Of a DNA stretch of 64,000 bases, positions 1 to 12,338 are shown one piece after another. Source of the stretch: Epiperipatus broadwayi (taxonomy: Eukaryota > Onychophora > Udeonychophora > Euonychophora > Peripatidae); contig JAQFVV010000258.1 of assembly GCA_028023455.1 (NCBI GenBank), forward strand, positions 672,501-736,500, given 5' to 3'. Both the position numbers and the translations under genes were made by a program. The notes below the pieces were generated by a model, which saw nothing but the letters and a program-made list of their open reading frames with translations, did no database searches and had not been told where the DNA came from. Each line of letters starts with the position of its first letter. Positions within the stretch are counted from its first letter, which is position 1.

Positions 1-545
1 AGAATTTTCCCAGAGAAGAATAAAGATTGATAATGATGAATTAGATGAAATTAACAATTGCAAATATCTTGGTGAGATTATTAATATAGATGGCAGTATA
101 ATAGATTGTCTTAATATAGAATTAAACTTGGATGAAATGCTTTTGGTAGAAATAACTTGATATTAAAAGGAAATACACCTATAAATTAGAAAATGGTTTT
201 AATAAATGAGTTTTATCAGTTCTTACATATGGATCTGAGACTTGGATACTTATTAGACGCTTAAAACCAATTTAGCTTCAGACCATTCAATAAAGAATGG
301 AGAGATGTATGTTGGAGTAACAAAAATAAATCCAAAATAAAATACATGGCTGAGAGAACAAACAGCTCTCACTGACATTATTAAAAGAATTAAGAAACTA
401 AAATAGAGCTGTGCTCCATATATTGCTAGAAAAAATGATAATAGATAGAAAGTTGAAGTTTTAAATTGGATCCCAAATGACTAGAAAACATCTAAAGAAA
501 CCACATGCGAGAGGAAACTTGGAAAGACTTTCATCATGTAGTGGT
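1..545 (+). pseudogene. Decayed LINE reverse transcriptase, C-terminal part
   Basis: Conceptual translation across several frames gives the usual tail of a non-LTR retrotransposon polyprotein: a CKYLGEII-like YLG box near 60-85, a LTYGSETW motif near 220-245, then an ERCML block and the KVEVLNWIP stretch near 450-475 that normally precedes the C-terminal end. Such proteins copy element RNA into DNA at the target nick. Frames shift and stops occur, so it is dead. The upstream RT palm lies outside the window. The layout resembles RTE-like elements, but the clade is uncertain. Confidence 0.6.
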
Positions 546-1403
546 TCAATAATGTTTTAAAATGATGATAAATGCAACATTTTACACTTTCTATTTGCAA
601 AACTTATGTGCATATATAGTTTTAATTCGTCACATAGTTGCATAATTAAAGTACTTTAAATGCAATATCTTTTTCTAAAAAACAATAATACAAAGAGTTA
701 GTGACACTGTTTTAACATAAAAGTTTATTTGTTTAATTTCTATATAGATGGACTAACTAAAACCAATTAAATTATTCATAACCCTATATAAACTTTTGTT
801 TATTATATTAAAATCTCATTCTTAAAATGAAAAAGGAGGCAGAAAGATCTTTTTCATTTAAGACAAAAAAAAAGTATAGGACTTTTTGTAAAACAACAAA
901 TATATTCATTCTAATTTCTTTCAGTGATGATGATGATGATAATAAACACACACACAAACGTATAAAGAATGTTTTAGATAACTTACTGTTTTGATTTTAA
1001 ATATGACATAAAAAAGCAATTTTGAAAAAATATAAGCAAGTTGTATATATGAAAGTGCATGTATTATTTGTCTATTTTTATTAATTTTTAAAAATGTGTT
1101 TTAAGACATTACTAGGAGCCTCTGTGCAGTACTTTAAATAGTTGTAAGCTTGCAAATGATTGTAGGATTATATAAAGATCTCAGTTTCTTTACACCGTTT
1201 TATAAAATATATCTGTTTAAGATTTATGAAAAGAAAAAATGTTTTAAAATCTTTTGTGAGTAAAATATTTTTTTATGTATTCTTGTTCTCTAGTGCCTAC
1301 TGCACAGTATTTTGAATTATTATAGTCACATAAATAGATAAGTCTTTCACTCAGCTTTAAAAAACTTGATTATTTAATTCAATTTATCTTTTATTTATTT
1401 ATT
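546..1403. other. No gene seen; AT-rich with a microsatellite
   Basis: Only low-complexity AT-rich DNA is visible. A short (GAT)n tract followed by (CA)n lies near 925-957. No frame looks protein-like on either strand. Confidence 0.6.
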
Positions 1404-1823
1404 TATTCCTTTGTAATTCAATAGATAGGAAAAGTCCACTATGCAGACAAGATTATAAAATTATAACTACTTTACAGATTTACAGCTTAGCACTGCTTTA
1501 AACAAGGCCGATCATATTCATAGCACTAAAATAGGTATGTAGAAAAAAGGAAATACAAAGAGGCGTGGTTTACTGCAAATAACACCCATGTGATAAATAA
1601 AAAGAAATCATGTGTTGCATTATCACTCAAGTGACATATGTAAATTCACATACTTGCATACTAATCAACCTATAAGTTCTTTATTCTACATACCTATCTA
1701 AGTGCTATGAGTATAACCAACCTAGTCGAAAGCAATGATAAGTTGTAAATCTGTAAAGGAGTGATAATTGTATAATCTTTCCTACATAGTAGACCGTTCC
1801 TATCTATTGAATTGCTTATTTAA
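1404..1823. mobile_element. Foldback (inverted-repeat) element, about 420 bp
   Basis: Two diverged inverted arms of about 150 bp, 1404-1555 and 1676-1823, match over blocks such as CAATAGATAGG, TTTACAGATTTACA and TAGGTATGTAGAA and their complements. The spacer is about 120 bp with no coding signal. This is the form of a non-autonomous foldback element or MITE. The arms carry many substitutions, so it is old. No convincing target-site duplication was found and the superfamily is unknown. Confidence 0.65.
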
Positions 1824-4800
1824 TATTTATGAAAAAAAAATGTTTTAAATTTAATTTTAAATTATGATATCATCAACCATTTCTATATGAAAGCATTATT
1901 ATGAACTTAAATTGAGTACTCAGCTGGCAACTACAAAAGATACACAACATTACCATTTTGAGTTAGCTGTCTATATTCCACATTTTTTTTAATAAATTAA
2001 AAAACGTTTTGAATTAACATATAATAAAATCCACTTCAAATTTTCAAATGTTACATTATCTGCTTCTATATCTTGCAAATTAAGAAATGATAATCACTCA
2101 TAAAAATCATCAAAGCAAGCTATTTCTTGAATTTCCTTGGTTTCAGTTTCAAATAACAACTTTATTCACACCTTAAGAAAATACATATGGATATCATTTT
2201 ACATCTTTCTTATTATAGGTTACATGCTTACAAATAGGCAGTGGCTCTATAATGAAAACAATAAATAAAATAAAAAAACCAATGGTAAAAAAAAGGGCCA
2301 TCTGCCTGCCACAACTATAAAGGATTACATAGAAACAAGTTACTTAGGAATTATTTGTGTCAACTAGTTGACCACCAAATTCAGAGTTTTAACAATAAAT
2401 AACAACAAATGGAAAAACTGGATTATATTAATGTAACAACTTTTAGACTCTGCATAGGAGTCTTTGGTTTTATGTTGCAGATTAGTAAGCAAAAGCAACT
2501 CATAAAAATCGAAGCATGCCACATTTTAAATTTCCTCAGTTTAAACACTTTCATATTTATTTTAGATAATATGCTTAGAATAGATATTTCAGAACACATG
2601 CAGACTCACATTAATACAATATTATTAAAATAAAATAGATAGATGTTAAGATATCTGAAAATTTGTGTTTATTTTTATTAATAAAAACAATATGTATTGT
2701 AAACAAAGCATGAGCTATTACCTGCTAAATTATGTCCCCCATTAGGCATCTGGGAATTAAATATAGTCAAAGTAGAAACTCTCCTTTAATGCTTCCTTAT
2801 ATCAAATTTAAAAAATTATAAAATATCTTCTAATAGTTAAGTGACAACAAATTACATCAGTATAAGAAATAGATATACTACTTAACAATGAAGTGATAAC
2901 TCATCACAAATTACAAGTTTTATCTGGTCAACAAACTTATATTTAATAATTACAAGAGTAACAGAGATAAATATCTCAACAATATACTAATAAAATGTTC
3001 AACAGCTTTTCAGTAGACAATTTAGCAAAATAATGTTATCAGACTCCTACTTTAGTAAGCAAAGACAATAGTCACTGTATACTTATTAGTTATTCTCCTC
3101 ATATATCTACTATATAATTTATTAAAACAGTATTACACTCTCCATACAGTATTGTCACTCAGTGCAAACTTTAGTATTTAATGGATGGCAGATTGGTGTG
3201 TAAAATTTGTATCTAGAACCTAGTCGTCCAATATCTCCAGACTACTTTCTAGCTTGTGACTTTCACCAGTGAGGAGCCTAGGATTGAGGACACTGCCTCT
3301 ACATCTTAGGGTCTAATGCAACTCTCCAGAAGTTACCTTTTATCTATTTAGTTAAGTATAACCCTATGAGCCCAAGATGAAAACACAATATTTTCAATCC
3401 AAGCTCATTTACTTGTATAATCATATAGATCTGAATCAAGTTCATTATGTATATATTTTTGTATCTTTGTTTTTTTTTAAAAAAAAAAATCACACAGTCA
3501 CTATCACCTTATGGACAGGATTACTATAAAAACCATTAAAACATTACATGACCACCATTTCCTATGTTCTCAGATCCAAAGTCACAAACTAAAAACCATT
3601 CTGGGATTATTAGATAAGTAGGCACTATATAAGGATGTTTGTTATGCACAAACTTTCTTGCATTCATTGATTAATAAGGCTTGCATTGGTGGCCCTACTG
3701 TATGGAGAGTTTGCTATTGTTTTAACAGCTTATGTAAGCACAGGACATGGTCATTTATGGGATGATTTAGTGGTTCTACATCATTTATTATGTTTGAATA
3801 CCGATTCTTGAAATTGTATAAATAATTGGATAACGGTTTGGATCTAGTCTAATTTCTCAACCAGTTCACTTTGAATTTACTATTCCATAATTAGAAATTA
3901 TTTGGATTCATTTTTGTTTGGTCAGATATCCATGGTTTATAAAAAGTATACATAAATCCCATGTAAGTGGTTTACATATAGATACACATACATAAGAAGA
4001 AAAATATAAAAATGAAAATCACATTATATTACAATTGAATGTAGTATGTCTTTATCTAGATATTCTTAAACCATTCTCACTTACTTTAACCAGCAAAAAT
4101 AAATATGCCAACGTTATATATGACAAAAATGATATGAGAATAAAAAAAGAAATCAAAAGTAAAATAAACAAATTACTAGAAAATTATACCTTTATTGCAT
4201 TTATAATGACAAATGATAGACGGGTGAACAGAAAAAAAAGTTACTTAGAAGATTGAAAAAAAAAATATTTACATTTCAGCTAATTAATATATATATATTC
4301 TGTAAACGGTCTATTTAATTAATTCATAAATAAAAATCTCTTTAAAAAATAACTAATTTAACAAAAAAAAATTAAATTATTCAGAAAATCTACCTCTATA
4401 ATACCAACTCATACCAGAATTCAAAAATATGCATGTTATATAATTAATGGCAAAATCTGTAACTAAAAGACAATTTATCAAATAGAGTGATAAACCATCG
4501 ACAATGTTAAAGTATAAATGGTATTTTTATGCTGATAGATAAGGAGAAAAAAAATCTTTCTAAAAAGTTTGTGATAATCGGCTCTCTTACAATAGGTCAG
4601 ATTATCAGATCATTATTACATTCAAATCTAATCAGATTGTAATGTCACAAAAATGCTTTTGAACCAATGATAATATCAATTTGGAAAAATTTAAACTAAT
4701 AAATCAGTTTTACTTTTTAATAGTAAAATAAAATTTTAAAAAATCTGAAACATTTTATTAAAAAAAAATTATATTATTTTAAAGCACGTATTTTTGGGCG

Positions 4801-5658
4801 CTATAAAATATATACACACATTATGATGAATCAAAAATATTGTACAAATAGAAATTGTGTGTTTTTGAAGCGCTTATTTTAATGATTTTACAATATTAGT
4901 ATCATTTCATATTAATATGACAGCATAATTTTTAAAAAAAAATGAACAACGAGTTTTCATTTGTGTCAAATTTCAAATGATAAATTATGCTAGACAAGTT
5001 ACTTTAAAAAAAAAAAATACTATTTTTTTTTCATTTTTTCTTTTGGTGTTATATCATTTACACATATCTTTTTCCTAATTGCACAGCTTTCTAGAAGCTT
5101 TTTATTTTTCTTATAATTTTCTAAATCTTCATAATAAATATCAGAAAGTGTTTTCTTTCATCAAAATATCAGAAATTGCTTTCTTTCATCATAACTAACA
5201 TCTTTCCTATGATAGACCTTTTCCTGATTCCAATTATTAAAATTATTTTTGTGCTTCAAAAAATTAATGCAATTTTATAAATAGTTGTCCAATAATTGTA
5301 AAAAAAAAAAATTGAAAAGACATAATATAATTTGCAATAGTTTCTCCTAAGAAAGTTAGTCTTTTTAATACTGTCTCTAATAATAAATTGCACAGTTTAA
5401 GAAGTCAAATTGGATTTGTGCACTGTTGAGAAAAAAGCTCAAGAAATAACTGATTTCTTAATAGCATTTAGAGAATATGCACATGTCAATGAGAAAATAT
5501 GTATAAAGAGCTATGATCCTTGGTATCAAAACTTAAAATAATTTTTTTTATGTTTTTCAATATTATAATTAGTTTATTCTGATTAAATAATTCTGAATAA
5601 ATGTATAGCCTGGAATCAAAACTTCTTTCTAATAGATAACATAATTAATATATATATA
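1824..5658. other. Gene-free AT-rich stretch
   Basis: No protein-like translation was recognised. It contains poly-A and poly-T runs, a poor internal duplication around 5130-5200 (TTTCTTTCATCA repeated), and a possible small inverted-repeat element listed separately. The two open frames of about 75 codons here have AT-driven composition and no family resemblance. Confidence 0.55.
3121..3727. repeat. Possible small element with about 30-bp terminal inverted repeats
   Basis: A block at about 3122-3153 containing ACTCTCCATACAGTA is found inverted at about 3692-3725. The intervening 540 bp has somewhat higher complexity than its surroundings and no ORF. A decayed MITE would explain this, but with only one short diverged match the call is tentative. 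Confidence 0.3.
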
Positions 5659-5715
5659 TGTCATATTATTATTACTATTTGCGGGATATTCCGTGTAGTG
5701 AAAAAGCTAAATGCT

Positions 5716-5749
5716 GACGTTTCAGTACAATATCAAGTACCTTCCTCAG
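5716..5749 (-). ncRNA. Hammerhead-ribozyme-like core, PLE-A left end
   Basis: On the minus strand the order is CTGAGGA (fits CTGANGA; 5743-5749), a stem GGTAC/GTACT with an 8-nt loop, then GAAA (5720-5723) and CGTC (5716-5719). A GACG just upstream could pair with the CGTC. That gives both conserved hammerhead boxes flanking a stem II of the right size. A normal stem III with its own loop is not visible, so activity would need a minimal or dimeric fold. Hammerhead motifs in PLEs are established; function of this copy is inferred. Confidence 0.6.
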
Positions 5750-7170
5750 AGCGTCCTCTTTCTCAAATCATAAGAATGCATGTGAGATTTAAAATCGTTT
5801 TTATCGTTTTCTTTCTCCTCATATTTAAATTCTATTGGTTGAGAAGTTTTAAAATTTATTTTCTCTTCCAATAGTTTCTTCCAAATGTTGTTAATCTTCT
5901 TTAACTCACACCTTTCATTTATGCTCTTGGGCCTTTTAAAAATCTCTATAGCTTCTCTTAGCAATCTCTGGTCATATTGTTCAATTTTTGCTAAAATATT
6001 TGTTTTTTCAAAATTGATATCATGATTTGTTAATTTAATATGAGAATAAATAGCTGATGAATTGGATTTTTCTCTCACTGCCAGAATGTGTTCTTCCTTT
6101 CTAATATTTATTCTACGATTAGTCTGTCCTATATATGTATGTGGACAAACCCTACATGGAATTTCATACACACCATGACACTCCAAAGCAATTTTATCTT
6201 TAGGAAGAGGAAATATTTCACTAATTTTTTTATAAGTAGTGTAAATTGTGTGAATATTATTATTCTTTAAAATGTTACCAATTCTATCAGTTACTCCTTT
6301 AATATATGGCAAAATTGTCTTAATTTTTGATGTATCAAAATCTTTTTTCTTTTGATATGTATAAGCCCTATTAATAATTTTGTAATTAAAACCATTATGA
6401 AGAAGCATTTTATTAGTAGCAAAAAGGTCCCGGTGAAAATGGCTATCATCAGAAAGTCTCTTTGTTTTATCCAATAATGTCTTTGCCACTGAAAATAGTT
6501 GTGCAGGATGGTGATGAGAGGAAAAATGCAGATATCTCCCAGTGTGTGTTGGTTTTTTATATATACCATGGGATAAAGAACCATCTTCCCTTCTTTCAAT
6601 CAAAACATCTAAAAAAGGTAATTGATTATTATTTTCTATTTCCATGGTAAATTTAATATTGTTGTGAAGAGAGTTTAAAAAATTAAAAAAGTCATCAAGA
6701 GCATGCTTACCATGAGGCCAAATAACAAAGGTGTCATCAACATACCTCAGCCATATAGATGGTAAAGTCAAAATTTTATTTTCCAAATCCTCCATAAAAA
6801 TAGAAGCTAATGCTGGAGAAATTGGTGAACCCATAGCTAGACCTGATGTTTGTTTATACATCTGCCCATCAAAAACAAAAAATGTATTCGATAAGCAGTG
6901 TTCAATCAAAACCACAGCAAAATTAGGCAACTGAGTATTTTTTAAAACTTGAATCGCTTCATCTACAGGTACACTAGTAAAAAGTGAAACAATGTCAAAA
7001 CTTACCAAAATATCATTCTTAGTCAATTTAATATCTCGGATAAGCTCAAGAAAATGATTAGCATCTTTAACATATGATGACATCGTTGTTAAATGCGGCT
7101 GTAAAAAAGAAGTCAAAAAACGAGCTAGTGTCTGTGTAGGTGAACCAACTGCACTTACAATCGGTCTCAA
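5746..7170 (-). CDS. Penelope-like element RT plus GIY-YIG endonuclease, 5'-truncated open frame
   Basis: This 474-codon frame encodes most of a PLE polyprotein, the enzyme that nicks target DNA and reverse-transcribes the element RNA. Visible RT parts are the LRPIVS block at the N-terminus, motif A with D59 (SFDIVSLFTSVP), motif B GLAMGSPISP at 110-119, motif C YVDD at 143-146 and the QLPFLDVL block near 183-190. The GIY-YIG domain starts at about 331: VYEIPC, then TYIGQT at 345-350, and catalytic-type E406 in LLREAIEI. The frame stays open upstream through GLPKVHK and stops near 7267, inside the palindrome centre, so the start chosen is only the first in-frame ATG and the N-terminal third is missing. 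Its TGA stop lies in the hammerhead-like box. Both catalytic centres look intact, but there is no promoter or 5' region. Confidence 0.85.
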   Translation of the reverse strand: MRPIVSAVGSPTQTLARFLTSFLQPHLTTMSSYVKDANHFLELIRDIKLTKNDILVSFDIVSLFTSVPVDEAIQVLKNTQLPNFAVVLIEHCLSNTFFVFDGQMYKQTSGLAMGSPISPALASIFMEDLENKILTLPSIWLRYVDDTFVIWPHGKHALDDFFNFLNSLHNNIKFTMEIENNNQLPFLDVLIERREDGSLSHGIYKKPTHTGRYLHFSSHHHPAQLFSVAKTLLDKTKRLSDDSHFHRDLFATNKMLLHNGFNYKIINRAYTYQKKKDFDTSKIKTILPYIKGVTDRIGNILKNNNIHTIYTTYKKISEIFPLPKDKIALECHGVYEIPCRVCPHTYIGQTNRRINIRKEEHILAVREKSNSSAIYSHIKLTNHDINFEKTNILAKIEQYDQRLLREAIEIFKRPKSINERCELKKINNIWKKLLEEKINFKTSQPIEFKYEEKENDKNDFKSHMHSYDLRKRTL

Positions 7171-7264
7171 TGGAATATCTGGCTTGTGAACTTTTGGTAA
7201 ACCATATAATTTTGGATAAAAAGAAGATTTTTCCCTCGGAGTAAGCTGTATCTTTGTTTCTACT

Positions 7265-8771
7265 GCTTACTCCGAGGGAAAAATCTTCTTTTTATCCAAA
7301 ATTATATGGTTTACCAAAAGGTCACAAGCCAGATATTCCGTTGAGACCGATTGTAAGTGCAGTTGGTTCACCTACACAGACACTAGCTCGTTTTTTGACT
7401 TCTTTTTTACAGCTGCATTTAACAACGATGTCATCATATGTTAAAGATGCTAATCATTTTCTTGAGCTTATCCGGGATATTAAATTGACTAAGAAAGATA
7501 TTTTGGTAAGTTTTGACATTGTTTCACTTTTTACTAGTGTACCTGTAAATGAAGCGATTCAAGTTTTAAAAAATATTCAGTTGTCTAATTTTGCTGTGGT
7601 TTTGATTGAACACTGCTTATCGAATACATTTTTTGTTTTTGATGGACAGATGTATAAACAAACATCAGGTCTAGCTATGGGTTCACCAATTTCTCCAGCA
7701 TTAGCTTCTATTTTTATGGAGGATTTGGAAAATAAAATTTTGACTTTAGCAGTTAAAAAACCATCTATATGGCTGAGGTATGTTGATGATACCTTTGTTA
7801 TTTGGCCTCATGGTAAGCATGCTCTTGATGACTTTTTTAATTTTTTAAACTCTCTTCACAACAATATTAAATTTACCATGGAAATAGAAAATAATAATCA
7901 ATTACCTTTTTTAGGCGTTTTGATTGAAAGAAGGGAAGATGGTTCCCCATGGTATATATAAAAAACCAACACACACTGGGAGATATCTGCATTTTTCCTC
8001 TCATCACCATCCTGCACAACTATTTTCAGTGGCAAAAACATTATTGGATAGAACAAAGAGACTTTCTGATGATAGCCATTTTCACCGGGACCTTTTTGCT
8101 ACTAATAAAATGCTTCTTCATAATGGTTTTAATTACAAAATTATTAATAGGGCTTATACATATCAAAAGAAAAAAGATTTTGATACATCAAAAATTAAGA
8201 CAATTTTGCCATATATTAAAGGAGTAACTGATAGAATTGGTAACATTTTAAAGAATAATAATATTCACACAATTTACACTACTTATAAAAAAATTAGTGA
8301 AATATTTCCTCTTCCTAAAGATAAAATTGCTTTGGAGTGTCATGGTGTGTATGAAATTCCATGTAGGGTCTGTCCACATACATATATAGGACAGACTAAT
8401 CGTAGAATAAATATTAGAAAGGAAGAACACATGGCAGTGAGAGAAAAATCCAATTCATCAGCTATTTAATCTCATATTAAATTAACAAATCATGATATCA
8501 ATTTTGAAAAAAAAAAAATATTTTAGCAAAAATTGAACAATATGACCAGAGATTGCTAAGAGAAGCTATAGAGATTTTTAAAAGGCCCAAGAGCATAAAT
8601 GAAAGGTGTGAGTTAAAGAAGATTAACAACATTTGGAAGAAACTATTGGAAGAGAAAATAAATTTTAAAACTTCTCAACCAATAGAATTTAAATATGAGG
8701 AGAAAAAAAACGATAAAAACAATTTTAAATCTCACATGCATTCTTATGATTTGAGAAAGAGGACGCTCTGA
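7265..8771 (+). pseudogene. Second PLE-A RT/GIY-YIG copy, broken
   Basis: This is the same protein in mirror orientation, starting in the RT domain (frame open from 7265; KLYGLPKGHK block, YVDD near 7782-7793). Lesions relative to the other arm are a 5-nt deletion near 7940 that shifts frame, TAT to TAA giving a stop at 8467-8469, and an altered A-run near 8506-8518 that shifts frame again before the REAIEI segment. It also has an extra AVKK insert before PSIW. The translation continues to the same RTL-stop end at 8769-8771. It cannot make the full enzyme. Confidence 0.88.
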
Positions 8772-8801
8772 GGAAGGTACTTGATATTGTACTGAAATGT
8801 C
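8768..8801 (+). ncRNA. Hammerhead-ribozyme-like core, PLE-A right end
   Basis: Mirror copy of the left-end motif: CTGAGGA at 8768-8774, stem strands 8776-8780 and 8789-8793, GAAA at 8794-8797, then TGTC instead of CGTC. The ORF stop codon TGA (8769-8771) is part of the box. The C-to-T change would weaken pairing with the upstream GACG. Confidence 0.55.
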
Positions 8802-8900
8802 AGCATTTAGCTTTTTCACTACACGGAATATCCCGCAAATAGTAATAATAATATGACATCTTTTATCCGTGAAAACATTAGAATTAACATATATATATAT

Positions 8901-9027
8901 AATTGAAATAATATTTTTAACGGTTTATAAATAGTTACAAACAATCTTAAAATCCGCAGAAGTACCTTCTGCGGATTTTAAGATTGTTTGCAATTATTAT
9001 AAACCGTTAAAAATATTATTTCAATTA
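8901..9027. mobile_element. Hairpin MITE, about 126 bp
   Basis: Long nearly perfect palindrome centred at 8964: arms 8901-8962 and 8966-9027 match with only a few mismatches and bulges, and the tip is CAGAAG TAC CTTCTG. It lies 40 bp outside the PLE-A palindrome. Nothing is encoded. The form is that of a snapback MITE; the source family is unknown. The high arm identity suggests it is recent or maintained. Confidence 0.75.
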
Positions 9028-9375
9028 TAATTACAATATTGTTTTTAATTAACGGATATTTTATTTATTTTACATATATATATAAAAGTATCTTTCATGC
9101 AAAATCAGAAATTATTATTGGTACTTGTAATAGAAATTATTTCCTGAATGTAAACTGCCCATAACTGAGATAGAGCAAAATCTTTAACAAGGACAATCAA
9201 TTTATTAAAACAATTTGAATACTATTCCACCCCCATTTGAAGTCTGGATTTGCTATTTTGATAAAATATTTTTTGTAAGGCTATGTTGTAAATACTATTA
9301 TAAACATTGTGGAAACATATCAGTATTATAGCCCTTTTAATCAAATTGACAATATAATTGTAACAAAAACAAAAA

Positions 9376-9812
9376 TTGGCATTCTTAGATATTTCTGTAA
9401 TAAGATTTCCTCATGACAAAATCAAAATTACAATATACAGAAAGTTCACATGCAGAATATATATATGTAATCATGATAGAAACAGCAAAAATTAGAATTA
9501 TACAGAGCAAAAGAAGTTTGTTAAAAAACAAATGGCTTAGAAAAATTATACATAGGAAAAATTCTCATAAAAATGGTTATCCATCACATATCATTAAAAG
9601 AAATGATAAATAGATAATAAAAAGAAACATCAAAAGATACACTAGTTATAGGTATTGTAGTGTATCCAAACATACCAGAGATCACACACAAATGATTTAA
9701 AATCTGCAATCAATTGATTATCAAAGCCATAAACCCTACAAGAAATACCTACAAACCCAAACTGAAAATACTAAAAAACAACAACTGCATCTATAAAATA
9801 CAATCATATATA
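9376..9812 (+). pseudogene. Decayed Penelope-like element, RT tail and linker (family PLE-B)
   Basis: Translation from 9378 reads AFLDISVIRFPHDKIKITIY, the RT segment before the linker, then a broken frame whose blocks (NGYPS near 9575, CIYKI near 9790) match the better copies at 22.9 and 53.3 kb. It stops just before the GIY-YIG core. Multiple stops and shifts mark it as an old fragment. Confidence 0.6.
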
Positions 9813-12324
9813 TATATAATATCCATATTTTCTCTGTTGATGTGTCAAATTCACAACCACTATGCTTATGAGAAGAAAGTTATTCTGTCATAAACTCTCT
9901 GGCATTCTAACCATAATTCATTGTTTTCTTTGTTCTCATGTTCAACATAGAATTTAAGATTAAACCATTATTATTTATCAGAAAATAATAAATTTGACTT
10001 CATTTGATAGATATTTTTGTTTACTACTGTTTTAAATGTTCACATTTTCTTCTATAAATATTTTTAAAAAATGAGATGTAATCAAAACAAAAAGATTATG
10101 TCATTATTTCTAAAAAGATTATATTCATTTTATAAAATCAATGATATCATTATTTGTCATTTTTAAAAAAAAAATCTGAATGAATATTTATTTATTTCTC
10201 TTATATCTAACAAAATATGCTTTAAAACTTTAAAATTTTTCAATATTTATTATAAAATTATGATAATTTTCATACTTATTATAATTAGATTGTTTACATA
10301 GAAAGCTAAGCTGTTAAATAGATTTAGGGCAGATTTGCATTGTCCATTAATATAACATTATATTTTTGAAAATAAGTATTTCCATTCAAAATAAATTATT
10401 AATAATTTATATTTTAATTTCTAATAAATATTGTATAAATTATTGTATAAAAAAATATCTAAAATTCTAATAAATTCATAAATAAACACATTTTTTGGTT
10501 ATTCAAACCATTTTCTTTAAACAATGTCATAAAAAAATCATGACATCAAAAACATGTCACAAAACCTTAGAGGACTGGTCAGAGTAGAGCTAAATTCTAT
10601 TGTTTTGAGGAATTTTTTGATATTTGTATTATCTATGAAATTTTTTTGAACTAAATTTTTATAATGTATATAGGAAAATCCGCATATTAGAGTATAAAGC
10701 TGGTAGAAATTTTCACTAGGGGCAAATTAATAAAAAAAATGAAGTAATTTGTATGAAAATTAAGTATGGTTAAATGAAAAACATTAACAAAAGAAATCAA
10801 TACAAGTGCTTTTAACTCCAGGGGTACATTATATATTTCATGGTTTAGTAAACCTTCCTAGCCAGCTGCAGAAATAGCCACAAATGCCAATTCATAATTT
10901 GGTGGTAAGCATTCTGTGCTTTCTTGGTCGATCAATCTCCTAATATACTTCAGGTGAATGACATATTTAGCAATGTTTAATAAAAAAACCATATTTACAT
11001 TAAATCTTTAAAAAAATATTAAAGCAACCACCTAAAAAAAATATTACAAATATTATATTTAATATTTAAAAAATTTACAAAAACAATGGGCTCAAAGGCC
11101 AGCATTTTTGTATTCCGACATTAATAAACAGTAATAAAACTTTAAAAAAAAATTAGGATTAGTTTTGACCTTATCAAAAAATCCAAAGAAAAAAAATTAA
11201 TTTTTTTATTCAGAGTATATTTAAAAATGTAAATTTCAATTTAGCTTTATTAAAATTTAAAAATTTATATTTATATAATATTAAAATATTTTATTTAATT
11301 TACATTAAATCTTTAAAAAAATTGTTAAAGCAACCAATTAAAAAAAACCATGGGCCTTTACAAGGCTGTGTGCATTTCATGTAAATATAAAAGAACATAT
11401 ATCAGTAAAATGAGATGACCCACTGAAAAATGATCAAGAGTACAAAAAAAATGGATGTATTTAGACTTGCCATATTCAAACTAAGGCCCCTGACATGGAG
11501 TCCAGCAAGCTTTTATGTGTGGTTCAAAACTACACACTCATTAATCTAAGTTTGTAAATTCTTGATATGTAGGACATATACCTGCCCCTCATTTCAATCA
11601 GAAACTGCACTCACAGTGCATTTCTTTTATGTTGCATAATTACATCTACGCATGACAGTTTTGTTTCTTATAAATTTCAAATGTTTTGAATGTCCAACTT
11701 TAATTTAATTATTCCCAATGACAGAAGTGTTTTAAAAAATACAATCAAAAAAATATCTAATTAAAATAAATTGTTTCAAGACAATTGGAAAGAAAAATAT
11801 TTTGTTGCATAAAATAAACACAGTTCAGCAACTTGTTTGTCATGAAATATAACACATTTTGTCATTATACCATGAAATACAAATCATTTAAGGATTCTTT
11901 TCCTAATGAAACTTTAGTAAGATGTGAAAAGTAGTAATTGTAGTGATATTCTTTTATACACCTCAGTAATGACTAAGTAGAGAAAAAGTTGCTGAATTAT
12001 ATTTTTCTTTGTGAGAAAAACTTGAAAATGATGGATTGTAAAATCTTTTAGCCTTTATGTGTAACATCAAAAGAAATTAGTGATTTCAATTGTGGTTTAT
12101 AAGGTGAAAATAAAATAATTTCACATATGGTGAATAAAGTTTTGCTTTAAAGAATGCAGCGCATGTGCAGACCGATTTAAATGGTAAAAATAGATACAAG
12201 AAATGAATCATTATATCTAATAGTAGTAAATTACTATTTAATAAGGAATATAAGCATCTATTATGAGGAAATACAAAACCAAATACTGCATAATTATCCA
12301 ACTGCTATGTCTGTATTCAAAATA
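9813..12324. other. Gene-free AT-rich stretch with one weak PLE trace
   Basis: Apart from the weak PLE-like segment at 11340-11470, no coding similarity was recognised. A block with TTTACATTAAATCTTTAAAA occurs near 10992 and again near 11302, a diverged direct repeat about 305 bp apart. The rest is low-complexity. Confidence 0.5.
11340..11470 (+). pseudogene. Weak GIY-YIG remnant of a PLE-B copy
   Basis: One frame reads VCISCKYKRTYISK, a stop, then PTEK, resembling the CKISFE/CYIGETDHPTEK segment of the PLE-B copy at 53.6 kb. Stops interrupt it and little remains around it. It could be chance; I keep it because spacing and order match the endonuclease core. Confidence 0.35.
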
Positions 12325-12338
12325 TTTATATATATATT

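Larger units (their letters stand above)
5659..8858. repeat. 3.2-kb head-to-head palindrome of two Penelope-like elements (family PLE-A)
   Basis: Arm 5659-7246 (minus-strand copy) and arm 7265-8858 (plus-strand copy) are near-identical inverted repeats of about 1.59 kb separated by 18 nt (7247-7264). Both copies are cut at the same point in the RT domain, and both 3' ends point outward. The arms are not identical: the right one has four extra codons near 7750, a 5-nt loss near 7940, a 3-nt loss near 8431 and a longer A-run near 8510. They have therefore diverged independently or had different parents. The flanks are (TA)-rich with ATTAATATATATA-like sequence on both sides, too simple to prove a target duplication. 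Confidence 0.9.

Noticed and set aside
5659-8858. Assembly artefact from an inverted chimeric read
   Set aside because: The arms differ by several indels and substitutions, so one is not a simple mirror copy of the other. Long reads would still be needed to be certain.
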